Shown here: piece by piece, positions 1 through 6,339 of the stretch
Numbering within the stretch: position 1 is the stretch's first letter
Layout: every line of letters begins with the position of its first letter
Origin: Oscillospiraceae bacterium
GTDB taxonomy: Bacteria > Bacillota > Clostridia > Oscillospirales > Acutalibacteraceae
Direction: 5' to 3'
Length of the DNA stretch: 16,002 nt
Assembly (NCBI GenBank): GCA_019417045.1
Contig: DXWE01000008.1
Location: forward strand, 1-16,002
Program-made: the position numbers and the translations under genes
Notes under the pieces: model-generated
What the model saw: only the letters and a program-made list of their open reading frames with translations
The model's database searches: none
What the model was told of the DNA's origin: nothing

Positions 1-1174
1 GTATAAGCAGCTGTGCATGGTGGCGGGGTTCGACCGGTATTTCCAGCTTGCCCGGTGTTTCCGGGACGAGGACCAGCGCGCCTCCCGCCAGCCCGAGTTC
101 ACCCAGATCGATGTCGAGATGTCGTTTGTGGACGTGGAGGACGTGCTCGCGGTCGGCGAGGGGTTCATGCGGGTGCTGTTTGAGAAGGTACTGGGCCGGA
201 AAATCGAGTTGCCTCTTCCCCGCCTGACGTATAATGAGGCCATGGCGCGGTACGGGTCGGACAAGCCGGACACCCGGTTCGGCATGGAGCTGATCGACGT
301 CAGCGATACCGTGCGGGGCTGCGGGTTTGGCGTGTTTGCCTCCGCGGTGAGCGGCGGCGGCGCGGTCGGCGCGATCAACGCGAAGGGCGGCGTGTCCGCC
401 CTCTCCCGCAAGGAGATCGACAAGCTGACCGAGATGGTGCGCGGGATCGGCGCAAAGGGGCTCGCGTGGCTGCGCTGGACGCCGGAGGGAATCAGCTCGT
501 CGTTCGGCAAATTCCTGTCGGACGAGGAGATGGCCCGGCTGACGGCGGCCACCGGTGCCGAGGAGGGGGACGTGGTGCTGTTCATCGCGGACACGGTGAA
601 AAAGCACGTGCTCACCACCCTCGGCGCACTGCGGCTACAGGTTGCGGATCGCCTGGACATCCCGCGGGAGGGGTATAACCTGCTGTGGATCACCCGGTTC
701 CCGTTCTTTGAGTGGAACGAGGAGACCGGGCACTGGGACGCAATGCACCATCCATTCACCGCGCCGCTGGACGAGTGTATCCCCTACCTCGAGAGCGCGC
801 CGGACAAGGTGTACGCGAAGGCGTACGACCTGGTGCTCAACGGCGAGGAGCTGTGCAGCGGCTCGATCCGGATCACCGATCCGGAGCTGCAAAAGCGGAT
901 GTTCCACTCCCTCGGCCTGTCGGACGAGGAGGCCCAGGAGAAATTCGGGTTTTTGACCGACGCGTTCAAATACGGCGCGCCGCCGCACGGTGGTATGGGG
1001 ATCGGGCTCGACCGGCTGGTGATGCAGCTGCTCGGCGCCGCTTCCCTGCGTGACGTGGTCGCGTTCCCGAAGGTGCAGAACATGTCCGAACCCATGACCG
1101 AGTGTCCTGCTCCGGTGGACGAGGCACAGCTGCGGGAGCTGGGGATTTCGGTGACGCCCGCCGAGCAGGCATAG
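1..1174 (+). CDS. aspS: Aspartyl-tRNA synthetase, C-terminal part (5' end outside window)
   Basis: This enzyme charges tRNA-Asp with aspartate in the cytoplasm. About 390 codons are present and read in from the left edge; the first complete codon starts at base 2, so the ATG at 17 is internal. Class II motif 2 is clear (RCFRDEDQRASRQPEFTQID, followed by a conserved glutamate), then a GAD-type insertion domain as in bacterial AspRS, then the catalytic end with motif 3 (GMGIGLDRLVMQLLG) and the typical FPKVQNMSEPMTECP tail. A full bacterial AspRS has about 590 residues, so roughly 200 N-terminal residues, including the anticodon-binding OB fold and motif 1, lie upstream. The gene ends at TAG 1172-1174 and a strong hairpin terminator follows. 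Whether it discriminates between tRNA-Asp and tRNA-Asn cannot be judged here. Confidence 0.97.
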   Translation, partial: YKQLCMVAGFDRYFQLARCFRDEDQRASRQPEFTQIDVEMSFVDVEDVLAVGEGFMRVLFEKVLGRKIELPLPRLTYNEAMARYGSDKPDTRFGMELIDVSDTVRGCGFGVFASAVSGGGAVGAINAKGGVSALSRKEIDKLTEMVRGIGAKGLAWLRWTPEGISSSFGKFLSDEEMARLTAATGAEEGDVVLFIADTVKKHVLTTLGALRLQVADRLDIPREGYNLLWITRFPFFEWNEETGHWDAMHHPFTAPLDECIPYLESAPDKVYAKAYDLVLNGEELCSGSIRITDPELQKRMFHSLGLSDEEAQEKFGFLTDAFKYGAPPHGGMGIGLDRLVMQLLGAASLRDVVAFPKVQNMSEPMTECPAPVDEAQLRELGISVTPAEQA

Positions 1175-1240
1175 ACGCGCTGGCTGGCAGTGTGGCCAAA
1201 ATAAGCGGGAAAACAGAGCATTAAAAACAGTTAAAAAGAG

Positions 1241-1266
1241 TGGCCGGACGCGACTGCGTCCGGCCA
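1241..1266. terminator. Bidirectional Rho-independent terminator between aspS and pduL
   Basis: A perfect 11-bp inverted repeat (TGGCCGGACGC / GCGTCCGGCCA) surrounds the 4-base loop GACT. An A-rich run precedes it (U-rich on the minus-strand transcript, CTCTTTTTAA) and ATTTGTATATATT follows on the plus strand. It can stop aspS from the left and the pduL transcript from the right. If it is the pduL terminator, the 21-bp repeats lie in the pduL 3' untranslated region. Confidence 0.85.
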
Positions 1267-1340
1267 ATTTGTATATATTAGATATAATATTACAGACAGT
1301 AAAATATCATTTGCTGAAGGACAGCCGGTCACGTCGCATA

Positions 1341-1550
1341 CCGAGAGAATCGCCGGTTCACACAGGAAGAGTACCGCCTCGCAACAGAAGAGCGCCGTTC
1401 TACAACAGAAGAACGCCCTCCTGCAGCAGGAGAGCGCTGTCCTGCAATAGAGGAGCTTCGTCCCGCAGCCGGAGGGAGATTTCCCGCAGCAGGGGATCGC
1501 CATCCCGCAGCCGGAGAGGGACGCCCCACGAGAGAAGAGCATCGCTTTGC
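1341..1550. repeat. Imperfect 21-bp tandem repeat array, about ten units
   Basis: Units start at 1341, 1362, 1383, 1404, 1425, 1446, 1467, 1488, 1509 and 1530. The consensus is roughly A-R-C-A-G-R-A-G-A-G-C-G-C-C-N-T-C-C-Y-G-C. Units at 1383, 1404 and 1425 are most alike, and the ends are degraded. Because 21 is a multiple of three and the unit lacks stop codons in most frames, several frames on both strands stay open and encode heptapeptide repeats. Some junctions are locally palindromic, for example CTCCTGCAGCAGGAG at 1418-1432. The array fills most of the gene-free stretch 1175-1563, which otherwise holds only the terminator at 1241-1266 and AT-rich DNA at 1267-1320. No spacers are present, so it is not CRISPR. 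Confidence 0.85.
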
Positions 1551-1563
1551 GGGAAAATGCCGC

Positions 1564-2142
1564 TTATCCCTTGCGCACCGTGCCCATGGTGCCGGGAGCG
1601 GCGCAGGCGGCGTTGGATTCGTCCGTATCGATGTGCATGGCGAGCGCAAAATCGTCCCGCACGCGCACCACCACGTCCCCGAACACCAGGCTGCGCTCGT
1701 CGTTTTTCACTTCCACCCGCACGACTTCCTTGTCCTGGACGCCAAACTCGGCCGCGTCCGCGGGCGTCATGTGGATGTGGCGTTTTGCCGCGATGACACC
1801 TTCCTTCAGCTCCACCTCCCCTTTCGGACCGACGAGCTTACATCCGGCAGAGCCGGCGATGTCGCCGGACTCCCGGATCGGCACGGCCAGTCCGATCGAG
1901 CGCGCGTCGGTGAGGGAGAGTTCCACCTGGTCGGCACGGCGGCAGGGCCCGAGGATCGACACGCCGGTCAGCGTTTTTTTGGGGCCGACAACGTCCACGC
2001 GTTCGGCGGCGGCATACTGCCCCGGCTGGGAGAGCATTTTTTTCACAGTCAGCTCGTACCCTTCGCCAAACAGCGTCTCCAGCGTCTCCTTCGTCACGTG
2101 CACGTGGCGGGCGGAGGTCTCGACCAGCACCTGGTTTTTCAT
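1564..2142 (-). CDS. pduL: Phosphate propanoyl/acetyltransferase, PduL family
   Basis: PduL transfers an acyl group between CoA and phosphate (acetyl-CoA or propionyl-CoA to the acyl phosphate) and is unrelated to Pta. The 192-residue product has both halves of the family fold. The first metal-site motif is SARHVHVT (His13, His15), followed by LFGEGYELTVKKMLSQPGQ and ILGPCRRADQVE. The second is RHIHMTPADA (His122, His124), followed by a C-terminal MHIDTDESNA (His170). No catalytic residue appears lost. The ATG at 2142 is chosen because conservation starts there and an AGGATG ribosome site sits just upstream. No microcompartment shell genes are nearby and there is no N-terminal encapsulation peptide, so this is probably the cytosolic housekeeping form working with an acetate kinase encoded elsewhere. 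Its promoter is at 2180-2208. Confidence 0.93.
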   Translation of the reverse strand: MKNQVLVETSARHVHVTKETLETLFGEGYELTVKKMLSQPGQYAAAERVDVVGPKKTLTGVSILGPCRRADQVELSLTDARSIGLAVPIRESGDIAGSAGCKLVGPKGEVELKEGVIAAKRHIHMTPADAAEFGVQDKEVVRVEVKNDERSLVFGDVVVRVRDDFALAMHIDTDESNAACAAPGTMGTVRKG

Positions 2143-2179
2143 GACAACACATCCTAACGATAAATTTTCAGCTTTCTCT

Positions 2180-2208
2180 ATTGTACCGCGTCCCCTCTGT
2201 TTTTTCAA
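2180..2208 (-). promoter_or_regulatory. Sigma-A type promoter for pduL
   Basis: On the minus strand, TTGAAA (bases 2208-2203) and TACAAT (2185-2180) are separated by exactly 17 bp. The -10 lies about 38 bp upstream of the pduL ATG. It overlaps the region needed by the divergent uracil-DNA glycosylase promoter. Confidence 0.8.
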
Positions 2209-2217
2209 GGGGAATTG

Positions 2218-2226
2218 TGTTATACT
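2218..2226 (+). promoter_or_regulatory. Probable extended -10 promoter for the uracil-DNA glycosylase gene
   Basis: TGTTATACT matches an extended -10 element (TGn plus TATACT) 71 bp upstream of the gene start. The -35 position (about 2198-2203, TGTTTT) is a poor match, so the extended -10 would have to carry the activity. No other candidate is seen in this short divergent spacer. Confidence 0.5.
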
Positions 2227-2297
2227 GGAGAAAAATCGACAGGTTTCCGGCAAAAGCGGGCGGCGCCCGGGAGCGGGAACCGGAAAGGCGGATCACC

Positions 2298-2891
2298 ATG
2301 GCAGAGGGATGGACCTGGGAGACACTGGAGGGACGGTGCCGGGAGTGCCGGAGATGTTCCCTGTGCGAGACGCGGCACCATGTGGTGTTCGGCGTGGGGA
2401 ACCGGCAGGCCGAGATCCTGCTGGTGGGAGAAGGGCCCGGCGAAAACGAGGACCTGCAGGGCGTGCCGTTTGTCGGCCGCGCCGGGCAGCTGCTGGACGC
2501 CGTTCTGGAAGCCACCGGCTTTTCCCGCGGGCACAATGTGTACATCGCCAATATGGTCAAGTGCCGCCCGCCAAAAAACCGCGACCCGCTCCCGGAGGAG
2601 CAGGAGGCGTGCGGGGAGTGGCTGCAGGCCCAGATCGAGCTGCTGCGGCCGAAGATTCTCGTCTGTCTCGGGCGGGTGGCCGCGTGCAGCCTGCTGGATC
2701 CGAATTTCAAAGTCACGCGGGAGCACGGCCGGTTTGTCGAAAAAGACGGCCGCTGGATCATGGGCACCTTCCACCCGGCGGCGATCCTGCGCAACCCCGG
2801 CCAGAAGGCCGCGTGGTTTGCGGACTTCGTGGCGCTGCGGGAGTTCTTCCCGCGGGTGTGCGAGCACACGCAGAGCGTCTACCCGGAATAA
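2298..2891 (+). CDS. udg: Uracil-DNA glycosylase, family 4 (iron-sulfur type)
   Basis: This base-excision-repair enzyme removes uracil from DNA. The 197-residue product has the family 4 pattern: an iron-sulfur cysteine pair Cys17-x2-Cys20 in the N-terminal segment, with the other two cluster ligands at Cys89 (NMVKCRPPKNR) and Cys105 (EEQEACGEW). Motif A is GEGPGENEDLQGVPFVGRAG (residues 44-63) and motif B is HPAAILRNP (159-167). Cys14 and Cys23 are additional. The ATG at 2298 is preceded by GGAAAGGCGG with a good spacing and sits at the start of the conserved region; reading further upstream would run into the promoter. It is transcribed alone, divergently from pduL. It resembles the enzymes often annotated as phage SPO1 DNA polymerase-related proteins. 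Confidence 0.94.
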   Translation: MAEGWTWETLEGRCRECRRCSLCETRHHVVFGVGNRQAEILLVGEGPGENEDLQGVPFVGRAGQLLDAVLEATGFSRGHNVYIANMVKCRPPKNRDPLPEEQEACGEWLQAQIELLRPKILVCLGRVAACSLLDPNFKVTREHGRFVEKDGRWIMGTFHPAAILRNPGQKAAWFADFVALREFFPRVCEHTQSVYPE

Positions 2892-2952
2892 CCGGCGCAA
2901 AGGAACCGGCAACAGCGCCGGGCGGTTGGGGCCGGTGGTTTCACAAACGAGG

Positions 2953-2977
2953 CAGGGACGGCAATCGGCCGCCCCTG
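2953..2977. terminator. Possible hairpin terminator in the gap between the glycosylase and phosphoesterase genes
   Basis: CAGGGACGGC and GCCGCCCCTG form a 10-bp stem with one A-C mismatch around the loop AATCG. It lies between two convergent genes (glycosylase ends 2891, phosphoesterase ends 3092). Neither flank has a strong T run (CTCAAAAACTC right, a TTTGTG stretch on the other strand), so the assignment is weak. The rest of 2892-3091 is GC-rich with no supported gene. Confidence 0.35.
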
Positions 2978-3091
2978 CTCAAAAACTCTTCTTATCTCAC
3001 CGTCCCCTTGCAACCGGCGCCGTTGCCGACGGCGGGCGGTTGTACCCGGCGCGGCGACGGGCCGTGGCGATAGGGCTGCCCCCTGCGGCGA

Positions 3092-3775
3092 CTACACGTC
3101 CCGCACGGGGACGACCTGCTCAAACACCGCGAGATGCCGCTTGCTGATCGGCTTATCGAGGTGCAGGCTGCCGAAAAACCAGCGGTCGAAGGTGAGAGCG
3201 TCCTCCAGCTGGTTGAGGTACACATGCAGCCCGCCGAGACGGACCGGCTGGTGGGTGCGTGCCGCGAGCAGGCCGGAGGTCTTGCCGGAGGGGGAATGGG
3301 TCACGATATAATTGACGCGGCGGCCGTGCTCGAGCAGGTGGAGCAGGCCGCGCTTCATCTCGTCCTCGGAGGGCATCTGCTGCTCCCACCGGGTGCGGGC
3401 GGCGTCCCGGATCTCCGCCTCTGCCTCCTCCTCGCCGCCGCCAAAGGCGAAATAGGTCTCCCCTTCGATCGTATAGACCTCGCCGCGCAGCAGATGCCAG
3501 ATGTTGTCCGCGATCTGCTGTGCCTGGGCGCCCTGGAACGCGCCGATCGGATAGCCGGCGAGCATCTCGTAGTTCTCGTGCACCCCGTCCACGAACAGGA
3601 TGGTATATTTGAGCTTTTTGAGCTTTTCCAGCGCCTTTTTCTCCCGCTTGCTCCCGTCCCAGAGAAAGCCGAAGTCCCCGCAGATGATCAGCGTATCCCC
3701 CGCGCGCAGGCGGCGCATGGCCGGCGAGGAAAAACGGCGCAGATCCCCGTGCGTGTCTCCGGTGACATAGACCAT
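3092..3775 (-). CDS. Calcineurin-like metallophosphoesterase with degenerate metal-site motifs
   Basis: The 227-residue protein has the metallophosphoesterase order of motifs: GDTHGD (Asp7, His9), GDFG (Asp34), GVHEN (64-68), THSP (His160) and FGSLH (201-205). In the family the third motif is normally GNHE and the last GHxH. Here the metal-binding Asn is Val65 and the first His of GHxH is Ser203, read directly from the DNA. The remaining ligands are intact, and the aligned segment DGVHENYEMLAGYP clearly belongs to the clostridial family, whose members are often uncharacterised. It may be inactive, use one metal, or have changed specificity. No substrate can be inferred. The ATG at 3775 has an AGGAG ribosome site 9 bp upstream. 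It is divergent from the carboxypeptidase-like gene. Confidence 0.85.
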   Translation of the reverse strand: MVYVTGDTHGDLRRFSSPAMRRLRAGDTLIICGDFGFLWDGSKREKKALEKLKKLKYTILFVDGVHENYEMLAGYPIGAFQGAQAQQIADNIWHLLRGEVYTIEGETYFAFGGGEEEAEAEIRDAARTRWEQQMPSEDEMKRGLLHLLEHGRRVNYIVTHSPSGKTSGLLAARTHQPVRLGGLHVYLNQLEDALTFDRWFFGSLHLDKPISKRHLAVFEQVVPVRDV

Positions 3776-3814
3776 GGCGTGGTCAACTCCTTTGGAAAAG
3801 TCTTCAAAATCGTA

Positions 3815-3843
3815 TTGGCAGAGCCCGCAAAGTATGGTATACT
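3815..3843 (+). promoter_or_regulatory. Sigma-A type promoter for the dac-nusG2-gx-rnf unit
   Basis: TTGGCA (3815-3820) and TATACT (3838-3843) are separated by exactly 17 bp. The predicted start near 3850 leaves a leader of about 70 bases before the ATG at 3919. A second weak -10-like ATTATAC lies near 3892. No other convincing promoter is seen before rnfC, so this may drive everything up to 11333. Confidence 0.75.
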
Positions 3844-3859
3844 AAGACAAAACCATACT
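3831..3859. promoter_or_regulatory. Inverted repeat overlapping the -10 region (candidate operator)
   Basis: AGTATGGT (3831-3838) and ACCATACT (3852-3859) are perfect 8-bp inverted arms around a 13-base spacer, covering the -10 and the predicted start site. A smaller nested palindrome (AGTAT-GGT-ATACT) shares the left arm. The position suits a repressor site or a 5' hairpin, but no regulator is identified. Confidence 0.4.
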
Positions 3860-3918
3860 CACGCGCTTTCTGTGCATACTGATACTATCTATTATACCGG
3901 CTCAAGTGGGGTTTGTCT

Positions 3919-5322
3919 ATGAAAAAATACCGATGCCTGTGCCTGCTGCTGTGCGTGTGCCTCAGCCTGTCCCTGTTCGGGGGGCCGCTGACCGCGTCGG
4001 CGCTGTACTCCCTGCCCGAGGGGACCGCGCTCTCCGCGCAGTCCGCGATGGTGGTCTATCTGGAGGCCACCGCCTCCGGCGAGGAGGCGGTCCAAAACGG
4101 CCGGGACACAATTGTATTTGAAAAGGAGGCGGATGCCCTCCGCTCTCCCGCGGCGGTTGTGCGGCTGATGGTGGGGCTGTACGCGGTGCGGCGGATCCGG
4201 GAGGACAACCTGGATCTCGACACGGTCACCGGCACGTTCACCGAGGACCTGCGCAACAATTACGTGTGGGGCACCGGGCTCGGCACGGCCAACATGGAGG
4301 TCGGCGAGACGTGGACGCTGCGCGACCTGCTCTCTCTCTCCATGATCCAGACCGCCGCAGACGCGTGCGTGACCCTCGCGGTGACGATCGACGGCAGTAT
4401 CCGGCATTTTGTGGACGGCATGAACGAGCTCGCGGCCGAGATCGGCTGTACCAACACCACGTTTGCCAACGTGACCGGGCTGGACGACGCCCGGCAGAAG
4501 ACCACCGCGCGCGACCTGTATATCCTCACCCGGGTGGCGCTCGATTACCCGGAGATGGAGACGATGCTCTCCGCGACCGAGTACACGGTGAAACCCGTCA
4601 GCGGCGGAGAGGAGCGGTCGTGGGAAAACACGAATTATATGCTGCGGGCCACGTCGGAGAGCTATTATTCCCCGGTGCAGCTCGGCAAGACCGGGTATGG
4701 AGACGAGGGCCGGTCGCTCGTCTCGGTCGCGCAGGACAGCGGCTATCGCTATATGGTGATCGTGCTCAGCTGCCCGGACACCGGCACGGAACAGGCGGCG
4801 ACCGCGCATTATGATGACTCCCGCACCCTGTACAAATGGGCGTTCCAGAATTTTACCTATAAGCAGATCTATTCCCAAAACCAGCTGGTCGACCGGTTCC
4901 CGGTCTCGCTGGCGTGGGATGTGGATTCGGTGACGCTGGTGACGGCGGAGAGCCTCTCGTGTCTCGTGGCCAATGAGGTGGACACCTCGACCGTGTATCC
5001 GAAGATCACCTACTATCAGGACACGTTAGAGGCGCCGGTGGAGAAGGGGACGCCACTGGGAAAACTGGAGCTCTTCATCCAGATGGATCAGAAGATCGGC
5101 GAGGTGGAACTGGTGGCCGGGGAATCGGTCACCCGCAGCGAGGTGCTGAATATCTGGGAGAGCATCAAGGCGTTTTTTGGCTCCCCCTGGTTCTGGGCCG
5201 CCGTCGGGTTGCTGATCCTGCTGATCCTGGCGTACATCGTGCTGCTGTTCGTCCACAACCGCAACAAGCGGAAGGCGGCGCGGCGCAACGTGCGTAAAAA
5301 GAAATACAAATCCCTCAAATGA
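3919..5322 (+). CDS. D-alanyl-D-alanine carboxypeptidase-like protein (S11 family), active site lost
   Basis: Active S11/DacF proteins trim the terminal D-Ala from peptidoglycan stem peptides. This 467-residue protein has a signal peptide (1-28), an S11 peptidase domain (about 32-320), a beta-rich PBP5 C-terminal-like region (about 325-415), a membrane helix (about 424-446) and a basic tail. The landmarks align well but catalytic residues do not: SPAAVVRLM stands where SPASxxKxM is expected (Ser nucleophile is Ala79, Lys is Arg82), and TAADA stands for S-x-N-DA (Thr145, Ala147). Only KTG (257-259) survives. Length and frame are otherwise intact, so it looks like a maintained pseudoenzyme, perhaps a peptidoglycan-binding or scaffold protein. 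ATG 3919 is preferred over an in-frame TTG at 3913. It overlaps the next gene by ATGA. Confidence 0.88.
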   Translation: MKKYRCLCLLLCVCLSLSLFGGPLTASALYSLPEGTALSAQSAMVVYLEATASGEEAVQNGRDTIVFEKEADALRSPAAVVRLMVGLYAVRRIREDNLDLDTVTGTFTEDLRNNYVWGTGLGTANMEVGETWTLRDLLSLSMIQTAADACVTLAVTIDGSIRHFVDGMNELAAEIGCTNTTFANVTGLDDARQKTTARDLYILTRVALDYPEMETMLSATEYTVKPVSGGEERSWENTNYMLRATSESYYSPVQLGKTGYGDEGRSLVSVAQDSGYRYMVIVLSCPDTGTEQAATAHYDDSRTLYKWAFQNFTYKQIYSQNQLVDRFPVSLAWDVDSVTLVTAESLSCLVANEVDTSTVYPKITYYQDTLEAPVEKGTPLGKLELFIQMDQKIGEVELVAGESVTRSEVLNIWESIKAFFGSPWFWAAVGLLILLILAYIVLLFVHNRNKRKAARRNVRKKKYKSLK

Positions 5323-5735
5323 CAGGCCGCAGAAAGCCGCCGACAGGGAGTGCCCCCAGGGCCCGCCGGCTGTGGAGAGGGGGCGACCTGCTGGCAGCGG
5401 CTGTCGTGTTGGCCGCCGCGCTGGTGTCCGCCGCGCTGTTGTTCTGGCCGCGGCCGGCGGGCGAGGTGGTCGTGATCCAGTCTCCGGCCGGGGAACAGAC
5501 GGTGTCGCTGCGGAAGGACACGGTGGTTGAGGTGGCCGGCGAGGGGGGGATCTCCCTCACGATCGAAGTGGCGGCCGGCCGAGTGCGGGTGCTCTCCTCG
5601 GATTGTCCCGACCAGGTGTGTGTGCACACCGGCTGGCTGTCCCACGAGGGGGACACCGCGGCCTGCGTGCCGGCGGGCGTCAGCGTGCGGGTGGCTGGCG
5701 GGGAGGAATCCCCGATCGACGCGGGGGGGCGGTGA
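5319..5735 (+). CDS. NusG domain II-containing exported membrane protein
   Basis: The 138-residue protein has a basic N-terminus, one membrane helix (about 23-43) and an extracytoplasmic NusG-domain-II module (about 48-127). The family signature is clear: SDCPDQVCVHTGWLS (94-108) followed by a third cysteine, Cys116 (AACVPAG). Despite its name this family is not a transcription factor; it is a small anchored domain of unknown function that recurs beside Gx-transporter, ApbE and Rnf genes in Firmicutes. As far as I recall, EetA of flavin-based extracellular electron transfer loci is of this type, which would suit a redox accessory role; that parallel is inference. It starts inside the stop of the preceding gene (ATGA), which implies translational coupling. 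Confidence 0.85.
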   Translation: MTGRRKPPTGSAPRARRLWRGGDLLAAAVVLAAALVSAALLFWPRPAGEVVVIQSPAGEQTVSLRKDTVVEVAGEGGISLTIEVAAGRVRVLSSDCPDQVCVHTGWLSHEGDTAACVPAGVSVRVAGGEESPIDAGGR

Positions 5736-5755
5736 GACGAGAGAGAGGGCGCCAT

Positions 5756-6289
5756 ATGTCGGACAAGGAGCGGACACTGGGGGAGAAAGCGCGTAAAACA
5801 GCGCTGTGGGGGGTGCTGGCAGCCCTCGCAGTGGCGCTCTCATTTGCCGAGGGGCTGCTGCCGCCCCTGCCGGTCCCGGGTGCAAAGCTCGGGCTGTCGA
5901 ATATTGTCACCATGTATTGCCTCGGGTCGCTCGGGCTGCCCGCCGCGATGGCTGTCACGGCTGTTAAGGCGGGATTCGCTTTGCTGCGCGGCGGCACCGC
6001 CTGTGTGATGAGCTTTTGCGGCGGCGTGCTCAGCACGTTGCTGATGGCACTGTGTCTGCGGGCGCGCCGGGTGCCGCTGAGCTATATCGGCGTGGGGATT
6101 GTGGGCGCGGCCGCGCACAACCTCGGCCAGCTGGGGGCGGCGATGCTGCTGTTAGAGCCGGCGCTGGTGGCCTATCTGCCGCTGTTGCTGCTGGCGGCGC
6201 TGCCCACCGGCGCCGTGACGGGCTTAACGCTCAACCTGACCCTGCCGGCGATCGAGCGCCTGTCGCTCCCGGCTGCAAAGCGGCCGTAG
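5756..6289 (+). CDS. Gx transporter family / heptaprenyl diphosphate synthase component I-like membrane protein
   Basis: The 177-residue protein is almost entirely hydrophobic, with about five to six membrane segments. It carries the family landmarks PGAKLGLSNIVTMY (41-54), SFCGGVLSTLLMA (86-98) and the conserved HNLGQ (121-125). Members are annotated as heptaprenyl diphosphate synthase component I, yet look like small integral membrane carriers and are found with NusG-II proteins and Rnf or extracellular electron transfer genes. A link to membrane quinone or flavin supply is possible but not shown. The ATG at 5756 follows a GAGAGAGGG ribosome site 20 bp after the previous stop. The two genes form a pair directly ahead of rnfC. 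Confidence 0.85.
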   Translation: MSDKERTLGEKARKTALWGVLAALAVALSFAEGLLPPLPVPGAKLGLSNIVTMYCLGSLGLPAAMAVTAVKAGFALLRGGTACVMSFCGGVLSTLLMALCLRARRVPLSYIGVGIVGAAAHNLGQLGAAMLLLEPALVAYLPLLLLAALPTGAVTGLTLNLTLPAIERLSLPAAKRP

Positions 6290-6339
6290 GGAGTTTGCCG
6301 TAGTATTCGTCGGGGTATAGCCCGAAGGAGGTTCCTGCC

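Noticed and set aside
1341..1550. CRISPR array
   Set aside because: The period is 21 bp with no unique spacers; repeat units directly abut, and no cas gene is present.
1269..1796. Plus-strand Arg/Ser-rich open frame over the repeats
   Set aside because: It needs a TTG start with no ribosome site, owes its openness to the 21-bp repeats and runs antisense into pduL.
1547..3073. Long plus-strand open frame of about 500 codons
   Set aside because: It is antisense to pduL and out of frame with the clearly conserved glycosylase; long spurious frames are common at this GC content.
3892..4878. Long minus-strand open frame opposite the carboxypeptidase-like gene
   Set aside because: Composition is His/Arg/Gly-rich with no family features, and the plus strand carries the recognisable S11 fold.
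5319..5735. Transcription factor NusG
   Set aside because: There is no NGN domain; the protein is membrane-anchored with a lone NusG-II-type module and cysteine signature.
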